A stretch of 18,109 nucleotides of DNA from JBBRGG01 sp038240875 (GCA_038240875.1 JBBRGG010000039.1:1-18109); one strand, 5' to 3'; positions 1 through 8,531 are shown, counted from the stretch's first letter. The notes: generated from the sequence alone by a model not told the origin. Numbers and translations: made by a program.

Positions 1-1595
1 ATGGCCACGCCCTTGTTGGTAATCTCATATTCGCGCGTGTCGATGGAGTGCTTGCCGCTGCGCATCTTGACCACCATCAACATGCGGCGCAACTGGCCAT
101 CCAGCGAGACGTAGCGAAGACGAATAATGGCATCAGAGAGAAACGAGATAGCATAGTTGGACAAGCCTAGCGTGGTAAAGTCTTCTTCAACCTCGACTGT
201 CGAGATGACCGTGACGCCTAGCCGCGTGAGCGCGACAATCATGCGGTAGAGGCTCTCGCGAAAGTCGGTGCGAAAGGCAGGCGCAAGAGCCAGCTCAAAG
301 CCCACCAGGGAGTCGATCACCACCCGCTTGGCCTTGACTCGCTTGACCGCGGTCACGATCTCGTTCACTGTTTCATCCACCGAGAGGTCCAAGGGCCGCA
401 GGTAGAGCACTTCGAGCGTGCCATTCTTGCGAGCCTCGTCAAGCTTGAAACCCATCTTGTCAGCACGAGCCACGTACTGGTTGGGCAATTCTTCAAAGAC
501 CGCGATCACCCCTGGCTCGCCTGCTAGAAGCCCTGCGGCAATAAAGTGATTGCCCAGGATTGTCTTGCCCGACCCTGAAGGCCCGGCTAGCAGCACGCTC
601 TGCCCCGCAGCGATGCCCCCGCTCAGCATGATGTCAAGTTCGGGTACGCCGGTAGACTGGCGAAGGGTGTTGCGCTTCTTGTCGGTCGGTGCGGTCAGGC
701 CAAAGGTGCGCGGGAAGACCTGCACGCCGTCGCTGGTGATGCGAAAGGTGTGCAAGCCCGGCACTGTCTCCTGGCCGCGGCACTTCATGACCTGCATTTT
801 GCGCACAATCGAGTTGCGCTCGGTGACTTGAAAGAGCCAGAAGAGCCCGTCGGCCACGGTGAAGACCGGGTTGTCACGCAGTTCGCCCTCGGAGTATTCA
901 CCGATAAGAAACGTGGTCGCCTGCCAACTGGTCAGGTGCAACGCAAGGCTTTGCACGAAGCTTTGCAGCTCAACTTCGCCTCCGCTTCCCGAGCCGTTGT
1001 TCATGCTCTGAGCCTTGCGAACCACGGTGCGAAAGGAATCAACCACGACAACGCCAGGGCCGACCTCTTCGACCACCTTAATGATCTCGGCGAGCACCGA
1101 CCCCAGGTCGTTTTTGAGCACCATGTCGCTGAGGTTGATAAAGCGGATGGACTTGTCAAGCTTGGCCTGATCAAAGAAGGAGAACTGCTGCTGGTAGCGC
1201 AGCATCTTGATGGCCGGCTCGCCCAGCACGGTGAAATAGAGCGCGGGCTTCTGCGGCGTGGCGTTCTCGAACATGATCTGGTGTGCGAGCGTGGTCTTGC
1301 CGCAGCCTGGCGAGCCAGCGATAATGTTGAAAGAGTACTCGGGCAAGCCGCCGCCCAGCACTTCGTCAAGACCAGCGATGCCGGTTTTGAGCTTGCGGAT
1401 GACGACGTTGTTGCGAGTTGAGGCAGACGACGTAGGTAAGGGCGTGCCGGTTTTGCCCGAGGCAGAGCCGGTTTTACTGGATGCAGAGCCGGTTTTACTA
1501 GATGTAGAGCCGTTTTTGCCAGCAGGCTTGAGGCGTGTGCCGCTGGCAGCCTTTGTCGTACCGCTGGCAGCGATAGAAGTTGTCTTGCGTTTCAT
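1..1595 (-). CDS. kaiC: KaiC-family two-domain RecA-like ATPase (partial, C-terminus beyond window)
   Basis: ATP-binding signalling protein of the KaiC/RadA-like RecA superfamily; 531 codons are visible and the frame is still open at base 1. Residues 1-60 are a low-complexity Ser/Thr/Lys/Gly tail with SKTGSA-type repeats, absent from cyanobacterial KaiC. Domain 1 has Walker A GSPGCGKT (94-101) and Walker B VVVVDS (182-187). Domain 2 has GPSGSGKT (338-345) and VVIDS (425-429). The catalytic Glu pair of KaiC is kept in domain 2 (FEE, 367-369) but reads LGE (124-126) in domain 1. The stretch matching the cyanobacterial phosphosites Ser431/Thr432 reads Ser486-Phe487. The ATG at 1595 follows an AGGAG five bases upstream and overlaps the stop of the gene before it (TAATG), so the two are probably translationally coupled. 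No kaiA or kaiB is nearby. Family assignment is firm; a clock role is not implied, as most non-cyanobacterial homologues are uncharacterised. Confidence 0.93.
   Translation of the reverse strand, partial: MKRKTTSIAASGTTKAASGTRLKPAGKNGSTSSKTGSASSKTGSASGKTGTPLPTSSASTRNNVVIRKLKTGIAGLDEVLGGGLPEYSFNIIAGSPGCGKTTLAHQIMFENATPQKPALYFTVLGEPAIKMLRYQQQFSFFDQAKLDKSIRFINLSDMVLKNDLGSVLAEIIKVVEEVGPGVVVVDSFRTVVRKAQSMNNGSGSGGEVELQSFVQSLALHLTSWQATTFLIGEYSEGELRDNPVFTVADGLFWLFQVTERNSIVRKMQVMKCRGQETVPGLHTFRITSDGVQVFPRTFGLTAPTDKKRNTLRQSTGVPELDIMLSGGIAAGQSVLLAGPSGSGKTILGNHFIAAGLLAGEPGVIAVFEELPNQYVARADKMGFKLDEARKNGTLEVLYLRPLDLSVDETVNEIVTAVKRVKAKRVVIDSLVGFELALAPAFRTDFRESLYRMIVALTRLGVTVISTVEVEEDFTTLGLSNYAISFLSDAIIRLRYVSLDGQLRRMLMVVKMRSGKHSIDTREYEITNKGVA
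1446..1529 (-). repeat. Four tandem 21-bp units encoding the SKTGSA tail of the KaiC homologue
   Basis: Four consecutive 21-base units (1446-1466, 1467-1487, 1488-1508, 1509-1529), each starting GCCG(G/T)TTTT on the plus strand; units 2 and 3 differ at only two bases. They encode heptads of the type SSKTGSA in the N-terminal tail, are in frame, and could vary in copy number by slippage. Confidence 0.85.
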
Positions 1596-2044
1596 TATGT
1601 CTCCTCGGTTCTTGAACGTACCAGGCCAGCAGGCAGATCTGGCCACGCTTGCCGCACCAACTGATGCATCAATCCCTCGCCCACAAACGTGACCAGAAGG
1701 TCAAGTAGCTGAGCCACCAAGACCTCTTCCCACTCTCGAGCCGCGGCCTCATTCTTGCCACCTTCAATACTGTCAAGGCCTGACAACGAGCCGTCAAGGT
1801 TGACCGTGACACTCGCAAGCTGTGGAACTCGCCGAGCCGCGATCGTGAGCGCTCGCGTGAGCAGCGAACGAAACCCCGCGACGCCCGCGAAGGTAACCAG
1901 CACCGTCCTAAGTTTGTCACAGACTCGCGCCGCCGGTGTCGAGGATGCCGTATCTGGCCCTGTCCTCGACTGCTTGTCGCGCGCAGCCTCTCGTGCGAGA
2001 AGGCGGCTTGCAAGGTCTCGAGATGCGAGAGAAATCGAGTCCAT
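1595..2044 (-). CDS. Unrecognised 149-aa protein, coupled upstream partner of the KaiC homologue
   Basis: I do not recognise a named family. The N-terminal 45 residues are polar, helical and rich in Ala/Arg/Asp. Residues about 45-145 look like a compact mainly helical domain: an Ala/Arg/Leu helix, a short strand-like segment (VTVNLDGSLSGL), an acidic linker and an amphipathic leucine-rich helix (LVAQLLDLLVTFVGEGL) ending in a PDLP turn. There is no signal peptide or membrane span. I chose the ATG at 2044 because AGAGGA sits eight bases upstream; a TTG at 2089 in the same frame has no ribosome binding site. Its TAA overlaps the ATG of the KaiC gene by one base, so equimolar synthesis and a functional link with the ATPase are likely (inference). 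It does not resemble KaiA or KaiB by eye. Confidence 0.75.
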   Translation of the reverse strand: MDSISLASRDLASRLLAREAARDKQSRTGPDTASSTPAARVCDKLRTVLVTFAGVAGFRSLLTRALTIAARRVPQLASVTVNLDGSLSGLDSIEGGKNEAAAREWEEVLVAQLLDLLVTFVGEGLMHQLVRQAWPDLPAGLVRSRTEET

Positions 2045-2558
2045 TAAGGCTGTCCTCTGTCGCAAACGGAACTCAACGATGTCCCTCAATCAACAATTGT
2101 CTTCACCGCTTCGACCTGGCACTGAGATTCAGTAAAGATACTATACAGCAATACGCTGCCAGATTAAAGATCTCTCGCACGAACAATAGCTACCAGCGCG
2201 AAATTTTCACAGCAAGGCCGACCCAGAAGATGGTGTAAAAGGCTACATTGTCTCATGCCGCGGCGTCGTGCCTAGAAGCTATTACTTGAAGGTAGGCGGC
2301 TCATCAATGGTACTTGCAGCGCAATAGAGTCATGAATTTGGCTCTTGTGTCGGGCTACTAGTTGCTCGCGAAATTGCCATGAAAACCCTCTACTTCTATG
2401 AAATGAAGCCAGGCGTAGAGCCTTGCTTTGGATTGTGCGATGTGCGCGAGTACGAAGAAGCGCACAAGAGAGACCAGACATGTACTCAAAGCCAGGCTTT
2501 GCTTACAGGGAGGCAAGATACGAGCAGATTTTCTTCAACGCAGTAGAGCACAAATCCC
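2045..2558. other. Gene-poor gap between the KaiC unit and the protease relic
   Basis: No convincing gene on either strand. The short open frames here have no ribosome binding site, no recognisable motif and no consistent composition. The right half may hold decayed sequence following the protease relic; the left end must hold the promoter of the minus-strand KaiC unit, but I see no clear -35/-10 pair. Confidence 0.5.
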
Positions 2559-5128
2559 TTATTGGTTAGGCTCTTCATTGATTTCTTTTGTTACTTTAGT
2601 CGCGAGGATGTCGGTGGTGGCGGCGCTCTTGGCCACGAGCTGGTGCGGCAAATGTAGAGCCTTGTCAAGCACTTGGTCCTTGCCTTTGGCGATGCCTTCG
2701 CTGGTCGGCTGCATATGCACAGTGGGTTGAACGCCCACGCCTTGGTGCTTGAAGTCGTCTTGGTTCATCACGCGCATGCCGGTCAAGACTAACCTGGCGC
2801 CGCCAGAGACGCGGAACTGATTGATGTTGCCGTAGGTCCCGGCGGGGGCTTCGCCGACGATCAGCCTCATCGCGCTGTGCTCGACGATTCTCATCACGCT
2901 CTTGGCGTGGGAGACCGCCCGGCCATCGGTCATGAAATGCAGCTTCGCGTCGATGTGTGGCTTCTTCGGCGGCAAGGTCCAGTTACTCGCTTGCCATTCC
3001 ACGCTTCGCAGCAAGCGGCGACGAAGCAGCGCGATGTTCCATTTCGCGCTTTGCAGGTCCGTGTTGGTCACATTGGCCAGAAACAGAATCGCGGCTTGGT
3101 CGAGGTAGCCACGCACATCAACGACCAGTGCCTTATCGCTTTCGAGTTTGCGAATCAGCGAGCGCTACTCCTGCACGCCCATGCCGACCAAGTTGAGATA
3201 GAGGATGCCGGGCGCGAATTCCAAGCCATTGACGAGGCGCTTTGGTTCGGGAACTTCGTTGCTATCAAGCGGCTCTACGTGAAGCGTAAGCAACTTTGTT
3301 TCGCTCGCTTTACTTCGCGCGACTTCTACCATGACGAATTGTGTGTTGCCGATTGTGAGCAGTCGGCGAGCGAGCACAACGCGCATGTACTGGAGCGTGG
3401 CCGCAGAGATGCGAGGCGTGAGCTCGCGCGATTTGGCCTCAATGGTCACGCCATCGATGGAAGTGATCGTGTCTCCTGGAAGAAGCCCAGTAGCTTCGCC
3501 AGCGTCGGTCACAACAAGTGCTTCACCGATGAACCGCGCAAGCACCGGCAATGGCCGCTTGTATCCGGTTCCGGTGCCAAAGACCGCGCCTTGCCCATCT
3601 TTGGACGCGGCTTGCATGCGTTCAAGCGTGGCTTAAAAGGCCTCAACAGTTTCGTTGGTCGCGGCCGAAGCAAGTGCGGCATTAGCGCCGCATTTCAATC
3701 TGTCTCGATCTGATCAAAGTACGGATAAAAGCGCGAAAGCGTTGACCACGCGGCGATCACGCCCGCAAGCCGCGTCGCGCGATCAGAATACTCCGGCGCA
3801 AAGTATGTATCGCTTTCTATATACGTAGCGAGAGCTCGCGCAGGAAGAAAACGCCTTTGCGCATCAACCCACATCGGCGGCACGATCGCCACCCAGACTT
3901 GCTCGCGTTGGCCATCAGCACCAAGTACCAAACCGTCTTCAGTCAACTTAATTACTTCGCCGCCGCTCTTGGCAAGGGGCGCGCGACTCGGGCGTCAAGG
4001 GAATGATTGTTCGTGTGCATGCATACACCGCCTTTGCATCAGGCGGCGCGATGCTCACGAGCGTGTCCACATAACCGCAGAATCATAACGTCGCAATTCC
4101 CTATGCACCATCAGGGAATCGTTGTTGCGACGCGCAAGCCCTTGTTAATCGCATCACGCGAAACTTGATCAAGGCTTGCAAAGGAAACCACGCGAAGCTC
4201 GGGACACACCGATTCAAACGCGTCTTCCAACGCGATGATCAATTCTGTATCGTCCTTTGCTGCGCCAACATCGCGGACTATCTTTCGCGAAAGTCGATTC
4301 CACTAGGCGAAGATTGCTTCGTCGCTCGCCTCGAAGGCTCGAATCACGCCATACACGCAGGCAAGAGCCGCAATGTTTCGTGCTTCACGATCACTCAAAG
4401 GCGATTGCGCAACCGCGACAGGCTGTGGCTTGGCTGTAGTGGTTGTGACGATGTCGTCGATGACCGCGTTGCCGCCACCGCTGGTGCCAAAGCCCATGCG
4501 AAGCCACTTGGCATCCTTTGCAACATGCGCGATTGTCGTGACAGTGGGGGCCAGGGATGCAGGAGCGGAAGCAATTGACGATTGCCCCTGCCCACGATCA
4601 AGCCAGTGATCAAAATACACAGGCCGATCATCGGTAGCCGGTCCACCGAGAGTAATTGTTGATCTGTTGGATTCGCCGTCGACTTGAAGGTACGCGCTCG
4701 CGCTCCCACTGGCTTCTTCATGGCGAAACTACGCCATCGCGCGAACCCACATATTTTGGAACGGTGTTGCATCGATATCCAACTCGGCAAAGATCGGCGA
4801 CGAAGCATCGCTATTGTTGATGGGACGTAATGCGAGCGAGCCTTGTGCCGGATTCGCGTCGGTGATCTCAACCCCGCCGTTGTCACTGGTAATGGTCCAG
4901 CCGCCGGGTATCGCGCCCGTTGGCCATTGATCGAAGCCTTCAGCATACATAGGCGCGATGCCAGCATCGGTTGGTTCGTGGTTTTTGCCCGCGCAACAAA
5001 GGCGCATCCAATCATGCCGACGCTCACCAATGCGGCTTGATTCGCCGCTCCAAACCGCGAGCGTGCAAGAGCACAATGATCAACGAGTGTGCCAACCGCC
5101 CGCGCACTTGCAAAGTTCGTGTACACAT
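2559..5128 (-). pseudogene. Decayed S41-family (C-terminal processing/tricorn-type) secreted peptidase
   Basis: Remains of a secreted serine peptidase of about 850 residues, readable only by changing frame. In order: ATG at 5128 with GGGAGG seven bases upstream; a hydrophobic export segment; a beta-rich N-terminal domain (GGWTITSDNGG region, about 4730-4970); the family's LSDREARNIAALACVYGVIR segment near 4380; a FYPYFDQIETD segment near 3700; a PDZ-like domain (LLPGDTITSIDGV, about 3460-3500); and the catalytic domain with TDGRAVSHAKS (presumed nucleophile Ser at about 2910) and GVGVQPTV. In-frame stops lie at 4729 (TAG), 4303 (TAG), 4111 (TGA), 3695 (TGA, where Trp is expected), 3633 (TAA) and 3165 (TAG). 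Frameshifts are needed near the signal region (at least two), between 4111 and 3946, and at about 3690. All three stop codons occur, so recoding cannot explain it. It lies immediately downstream of dacB on the same strand. Confidence 0.9.
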
Positions 5129-5175
5129 AGCCAAACCTCCCATGCGTGCCCGAGGGCATGCGCGAACGATCATCG

Positions 5176-5195
5176 TTGACCTGCACTGAGGTCAA
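5176..5195. promoter_or_regulatory. Perfect inverted repeat upstream of the protease relic (operator candidate)
   Basis: TTGACCT-N6-AGGTCAA, a perfect 7-bp inverted repeat with a six-base spacer, ending 48 bases before the relic's ATG. There is no T-run on either side, so it is not an intrinsic terminator for dacB. Size and symmetry fit a dimeric repressor site. The cognate regulator is unknown. Confidence 0.45.
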
Positions 5196-5282
5196 TACCC
5201 ACAATTAATTATGAAGCATGCGTGAAGACGACTCGTGCCGCCGATTCACAGCCAGCCTAATGCCGCCCCCAGCGGCTATCTC

Positions 5283-6980
5283 TTACCCGCCGAGCTTGGG
5301 CTGATCCGTCTTCTTTCGACCCTCCAGATACAAATCGATAAGCTTGACAACATCTTCGTGCAGCGCCATCGCGGCGGTGGTCTGATCGCCCGTAGTAATA
5401 TTGTTAATCATCACCGAAAAGGCAATGGTACGATCACGATCGGGATCAATCACATACCCAGAAAGCGTGCGCACGCCATTGATAAAGCCGCTCTTGGCGT
5501 GCAACTCGTTCTTGAGGTTGGCATTGCCAAAGCGCGAACGCAGCGTGCCATTACCGGGGGTGGCCATGCTCTTTATATAGGGGCCGCGAAGCTTGGAATC
5601 CGACGCCATCACATCAAGAAATCGTGTAATCGTCGATGGGCTGACAGCGTTGTTCCGTGATATTCCCGACCCGTCGGCAACAACAGTAGATGCCGCCTGC
5701 TCCGCGCCCAGCTTTTCCGACAGCACCATACGAACCACCGCAGACCCATTGGCCCACGAGCCAGGAGCCTTGGAGATCTCGTGCCCCATCCGCTTAAGCA
5801 GCGCCTCGGCGTACATATTTTCCGAGTCCGCGTTGCAGCGCTGTAGAATCTCGCCGATGGGCGTGTTGATAACCGCCAGAACCGTCCCACCTTCAAAGTT
5901 GTCATCGTCCGTGGCTAGCCGAACACCCGCTGGAACATCCCCAGCGCCCGCTGCTCTTCCACCAATTTCTACCCCCGCCCGCGACAAGTGAGCGACCAAA
6001 ACCTGCCCAAAGAACATCGGCGGCGTGTCGATCGTCGCTTCGATCGGAGCCTTGCTTGGAAATCGTACCGAACCGGTCAGCACAAAGTTATTAGTCCCGA
6101 TCGCACGCGAAAAACCAATCGTGTTCTGCCCCTGGCCAACAGTGCGAGCTCGGTTCTCGATTCGAATCCAAGGAGCTAGCGGCTCCATCGCGATCATTGG
6201 TGCCGTCCCGACGCCGTCGGGATTGGGCCTTGGAAACACGGCGAGCGTGTTCGCGCGAAAGTTAACCCCCGCAATTTGCGCAGAGTGTGGCTGGCTGAAG
6301 TTTCGTTCAGGCCAATCAGGATGGATGAACTCGCGATCAAAGACGCGGTCGTCAATCACCAGTTCTTGTACACGTTTTCCATCTACCTTCCCAACACCAA
6401 GCCCATTCGACGCCGCTTTCGCCAGCGCGTCCAAAACAGCCTCAACAGTCAGTGGCGGCTCGGAGCGCTTGAGCACTTCAGGGTCGCCCAGCGCAGGGTC
6501 GCCGCTACCTCGAATGACCAGCACGCCATCTTTGATCACCAGCTCGGTTGTGAAGTTAAATTCCGGACGCAATACCTGTAGTGCAGCCCCGCTTGTAAGA
6601 AGTTTTTGGTTCGAGGCTGGAATAAGCGAAGTCCCGGAGCGATGGGAAGCAAGAACATCGCCGGTGCGTGTGTCGATGATGCTCACACCGACCGTGGCCT
6701 GACCAAAGCGACCTTTGGTAACAAGGCGTTGGACGTCATCGGTAAGTGCTTGTGCACATGCCAAAGCCGGCGCGAGTATGCTCGCCGCAAACCCAGCGAA
6801 AAGACCAATAAGCCCAGCTCGCGCGTGCCAATAGCCTCGATGCCCAAGTTGACCCTGTCCTACTTCTCGCGTTGCATTTATGCCTGCACTGGTAATAAGC
6901 AATGAAGATCCATGGTGATTCGCAGTCGTCTTTCGTGTGGATATTGGTATCAAGCATTCTTCCTGCGTGTGTGTATTCAA
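5283..6980 (-). CDS. dacB: D-alanyl-D-alanine carboxypeptidase/endopeptidase, PBP4 family (peptidase S13)
   Basis: Periplasmic penicillin-binding enzyme that trims D-Ala from peptidoglycan stem peptides and cleaves cross-links. All three active-site motifs are present: SxxK as SNQK (123-126), SxN as SEN (386-388, in SENMYAEAL), and KTG as KSG (496-498, in HAKSGF). The PBP4 signature DGSGISR (436-442) is also present. The signal peptide core is about 55-75 with a likely cut after ALACAQA. Length (565) is within the family range. The start is uncertain: 6980 is a TTG without a ribosome binding site; TTG at 6953 has AGGA seven bases before it (556 aa); TTG at 6902 would give a more usual leader. 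No in-frame ATG precedes the signal peptide. Downstream on the same strand is the decayed protease, with a gap of about 150 bases. The family call is firm. Confidence 0.93.
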   Translation of the reverse strand: MNTHTQEECLIPISTRKTTANHHGSSLLITSAGINATREVGQGQLGHRGYWHARAGLIGLFAGFAASILAPALACAQALTDDVQRLVTKGRFGQATVGVSIIDTRTGDVLASHRSGTSLIPASNQKLLTSGAALQVLRPEFNFTTELVIKDGVLVIRGSGDPALGDPEVLKRSEPPLTVEAVLDALAKAASNGLGVGKVDGKRVQELVIDDRVFDREFIHPDWPERNFSQPHSAQIAGVNFRANTLAVFPRPNPDGVGTAPMIAMEPLAPWIRIENRARTVGQGQNTIGFSRAIGTNNFVLTGSVRFPSKAPIEATIDTPPMFFGQVLVAHLSRAGVEIGGRAAGAGDVPAGVRLATDDDNFEGGTVLAVINTPIGEILQRCNADSENMYAEALLKRMGHEISKAPGSWANGSAVVRMVLSEKLGAEQAASTVVADGSGISRNNAVSPSTITRFLDVMASDSKLRGPYIKSMATPGNGTLRSRFGNANLKNELHAKSGFINGVRTLSGYVIDPDRDRTIAFSVMINNITTGDQTTAAMALHEDVVKLIDLYLEGRKKTDQPKLGG

Positions 6981-6999
6981 TCAGAAATAGACTCAACAA

Positions 7000-7343
7000 A
7001 ATATGACTGAGGCAAGTTGGCAGCCACGAATCCCCAAACTAAATACTTGAACTCAAACCGATGATCTACTTATGACAAACACCACGTCTTTCGTGTCCAC
7101 TACATCGGCCAACACCCGCTCGAATCTGCAACACCTCGATGCCCATTCCAATTCTCGGTCTACCTCACCTTCCAACCCTCGTTCCACCCGAAACATCTAG
7201 AACGAATAAGCCACACACAAGGCCTAGCCGGTTCGCCAGCCTCGGCACTCGTGCGATCGAATGATGCCCGTTTGTACGATCAACTTCGCGCGAACTAGTA
7301 GCATCGCCTTTGACACACTCTGATGCATGCCGCCGTGTATGAG
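7000..7343. other. Intergenic gap without recognisable gene
   Basis: C-rich plus strand with no coding signature. A weak GCATC/GATGC pair at about 7301-7326, just after the stop of the minus-strand gene ending at 7344, has a 16-base loop and no T-run, so I do not call it a terminator. The promoter of dacB must lie in this gap. Confidence 0.4.
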
Positions 7344-8393
7344 TTATTTCCCGGCCGAAGGCTTGCGTGCTTTGGTCGCCGAAGCCTTCGACGCCGACGA
7401 AATACTTGATTTCAGGCCAGCTTTCTGACCCTTATTCTGGTCCGCTTTCTGGCCCGCTTTCGACTTCAAATCTGGTGCCGACTTTCGCCTCGACTCAGCC
7501 TTTGACCTTTGCGCTAGCTTGCGGGTTGCTTCGATTGGGGCGGACTTTGTCAACGTTGCCGATAGCTGTAATGATCCCTTGGCAGTGCGTGTCGAAGGCA
7601 CTTTTGCAGCAGCGGTTCGTAGCCCGGTTGTCTTCGATTCATTGGGTTGGTCTTTAGGTTGGGCTTTGGGTTGGGCTTTGGGTTGGGCTTTGAACCTTGT
7701 AATCTCTTGCCGATCAGGTGAGCGCCAGATTGTCGGGCCAACCTTGTTTCCAGCCGTCTTCCCGGCTTGCCTTCTGGCCTTTCCGCTCGAAACAGCTGGT
7801 AATCGGCAGAATTCCACAAGCACAAACACTTCATCTATCTGTGCTTTAGATGTAATCTCCCAATTTGACCACCGAACGCCATCCACGCTCGGTGCATTTG
7901 ATACTACCTCACGCACAGACTTGGCTAATTTGCGAACATCCAAACTTGCAAGCGCTGCATCCGGCATTGCAAGGCATACCCGAGGCTTGACCGGATCGGG
8001 AATCAGATATGCAACAACCATGTGCCATTTGGAGTTCCATTTGGAGTGCCCTTCGAGACGAGCAGAATTACTTGACAGGTAACCAGTTGCGTCAGTCAAC
8101 TCCCTGCCCGGTTGAGCATTCGATAGCCCGGCTGTCCCGGTTTCTACCGGCAAATCGCTAGAAGACTCATGAAAGCATTGAACTTTTGGCGGCACCGCTG
8201 CATATTCAAATGTCCAGTGCCATACGCCATGCCACGTCACACATTCGCGTACTTGGTGCAATTCGAGTAATTTCTCGCGTGCATGCTCGAAGAAAGGCAC
8301 GAGCGGTTTGGCAATTGCCGCGAGAAGCTCTGATTCATGAGGCTGTCGAAAGCGATCTTGCCAACGGCTTCGTGTTTGGATTGGTAACGCCAT
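7344..8393 (-). CDS. Unrecognised protein with basic Lys/Ala/Pro/Ser-rich repeat tail (349 aa)
   Basis: No named family recognised. Residues 1-200 look globular and cytoplasmic, with several Trp residues (WHGVWHWTFEY, 54-64; KWHMVVAYLIPDP, 122-134; VRWSNWEI, 173-180) and a final strand-like segment EVFVLVEFC (188-196). Residues 204-349 are a low-complexity, strongly basic tail with three KAQP units (235-246) plus KDQP, then many K/A/S/Q/G runs and almost no acidic residues, reminiscent of histone-H1-like or nucleic-acid-binding tails. The ATG at 8393 is preceded by a GAGGGAG purine run. There is no signal peptide or membrane span. The gene is divergent from the response regulator at 8839, with 445 bases between. 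Nucleic-acid or polyanion binding by the tail is inference from charge only. Confidence 0.8.
   Translation of the reverse strand: MALPIQTRSRWQDRFRQPHESELLAAIAKPLVPFFEHAREKLLELHQVRECVTWHGVWHWTFEYAAVPPKVQCFHESSSDLPVETGTAGLSNAQPGRELTDATGYLSSNSARLEGHSKWNSKWHMVVAYLIPDPVKPRVCLAMPDAALASLDVRKLAKSVREVVSNAPSVDGVRWSNWEITSKAQIDEVFVLVEFCRLPAVSSGKARRQAGKTAGNKVGPTIWRSPDRQEITRFKAQPKAQPKAQPKDQPNESKTTGLRTAAAKVPSTRTAKGSLQLSATLTKSAPIEATRKLAQRSKAESRRKSAPDLKSKAGQKADQNKGQKAGLKSSISSASKASATKARKPSAGK
7645..7692 (-). repeat. Four tandem 12-bp units encoding the KAQP repeats
   Basis: Three identical 12-base units GGTTGGGCTTTG (7657-7668, 7669-7680, 7681-7692, plus strand) and a fourth diverged unit GGTTGGTCTTTA (7645-7656). 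They encode KAQP x3 and KDQP in the tail of the minus-strand protein; perfect identity suggests recent expansion by slippage. Confidence 0.9.
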
Positions 8394-8457
8394 TACTCCC
8401 TCAAACCTGAAATCCAGATTCTACTGGTGAAATAGCTGCTCCAGAGTTGAAGCACAA

Positions 8458-8487
8458 ATCATGACTAATCATGGCGAATCGTGACAT
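8458..8487. repeat. Three imperfect 10-bp direct repeats upstream of the basic-tail gene
   Basis: ATCATGACTA, ATCATGGCGA and ATCGTGACAT follow head to tail. The ten-base spacing places the repeats on one face of the helix, 65-95 bases upstream of the ATG at 8393, a position suited to a regulator. Function is inferred only from position and phasing. Confidence 0.35.
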
Positions 8488-8531
8488 ATTTTTACCGCAA
8501 CTGCTCTAAATTTAACTTCTGCAATCAAAAG

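Noticed and set aside
550..1692. Plus-strand open frames opposite the KaiC gene
   Set aside because: They are antisense to a clear two-Walker-motif ATPase, and have no ribosome binding sites or family motifs.
2272..2481. 69-residue minus-strand frame in the gap
   Set aside because: No motif, poor composition, no ribosome binding site and no coding context.
2559..3116. Fragment of the S41 catalytic domain as a separate gene
   Set aside because: It is continuous in frame with the preceding PDZ-like fragment across a TAG; it is a piece of the relic, not an independent gene.
2559..5128. Stop-codon recoding (for example TGA as Trp) as explanation of the broken protease
   Set aside because: TAA, TAG and TGA all interrupt it and there are frameshifts, while neighbouring genes read normally.
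4395..5204. 269-residue minus-strand frame as a gene
   Set aside because: Only a short part near its N-terminus matches the relic's export segment; the rest is out of frame with the recognisable peptidase segments.
5250..5282. Hairpin GCCGC/GCGGC as terminator of dacB
   Set aside because: Five-base stem only and no T-run follows.
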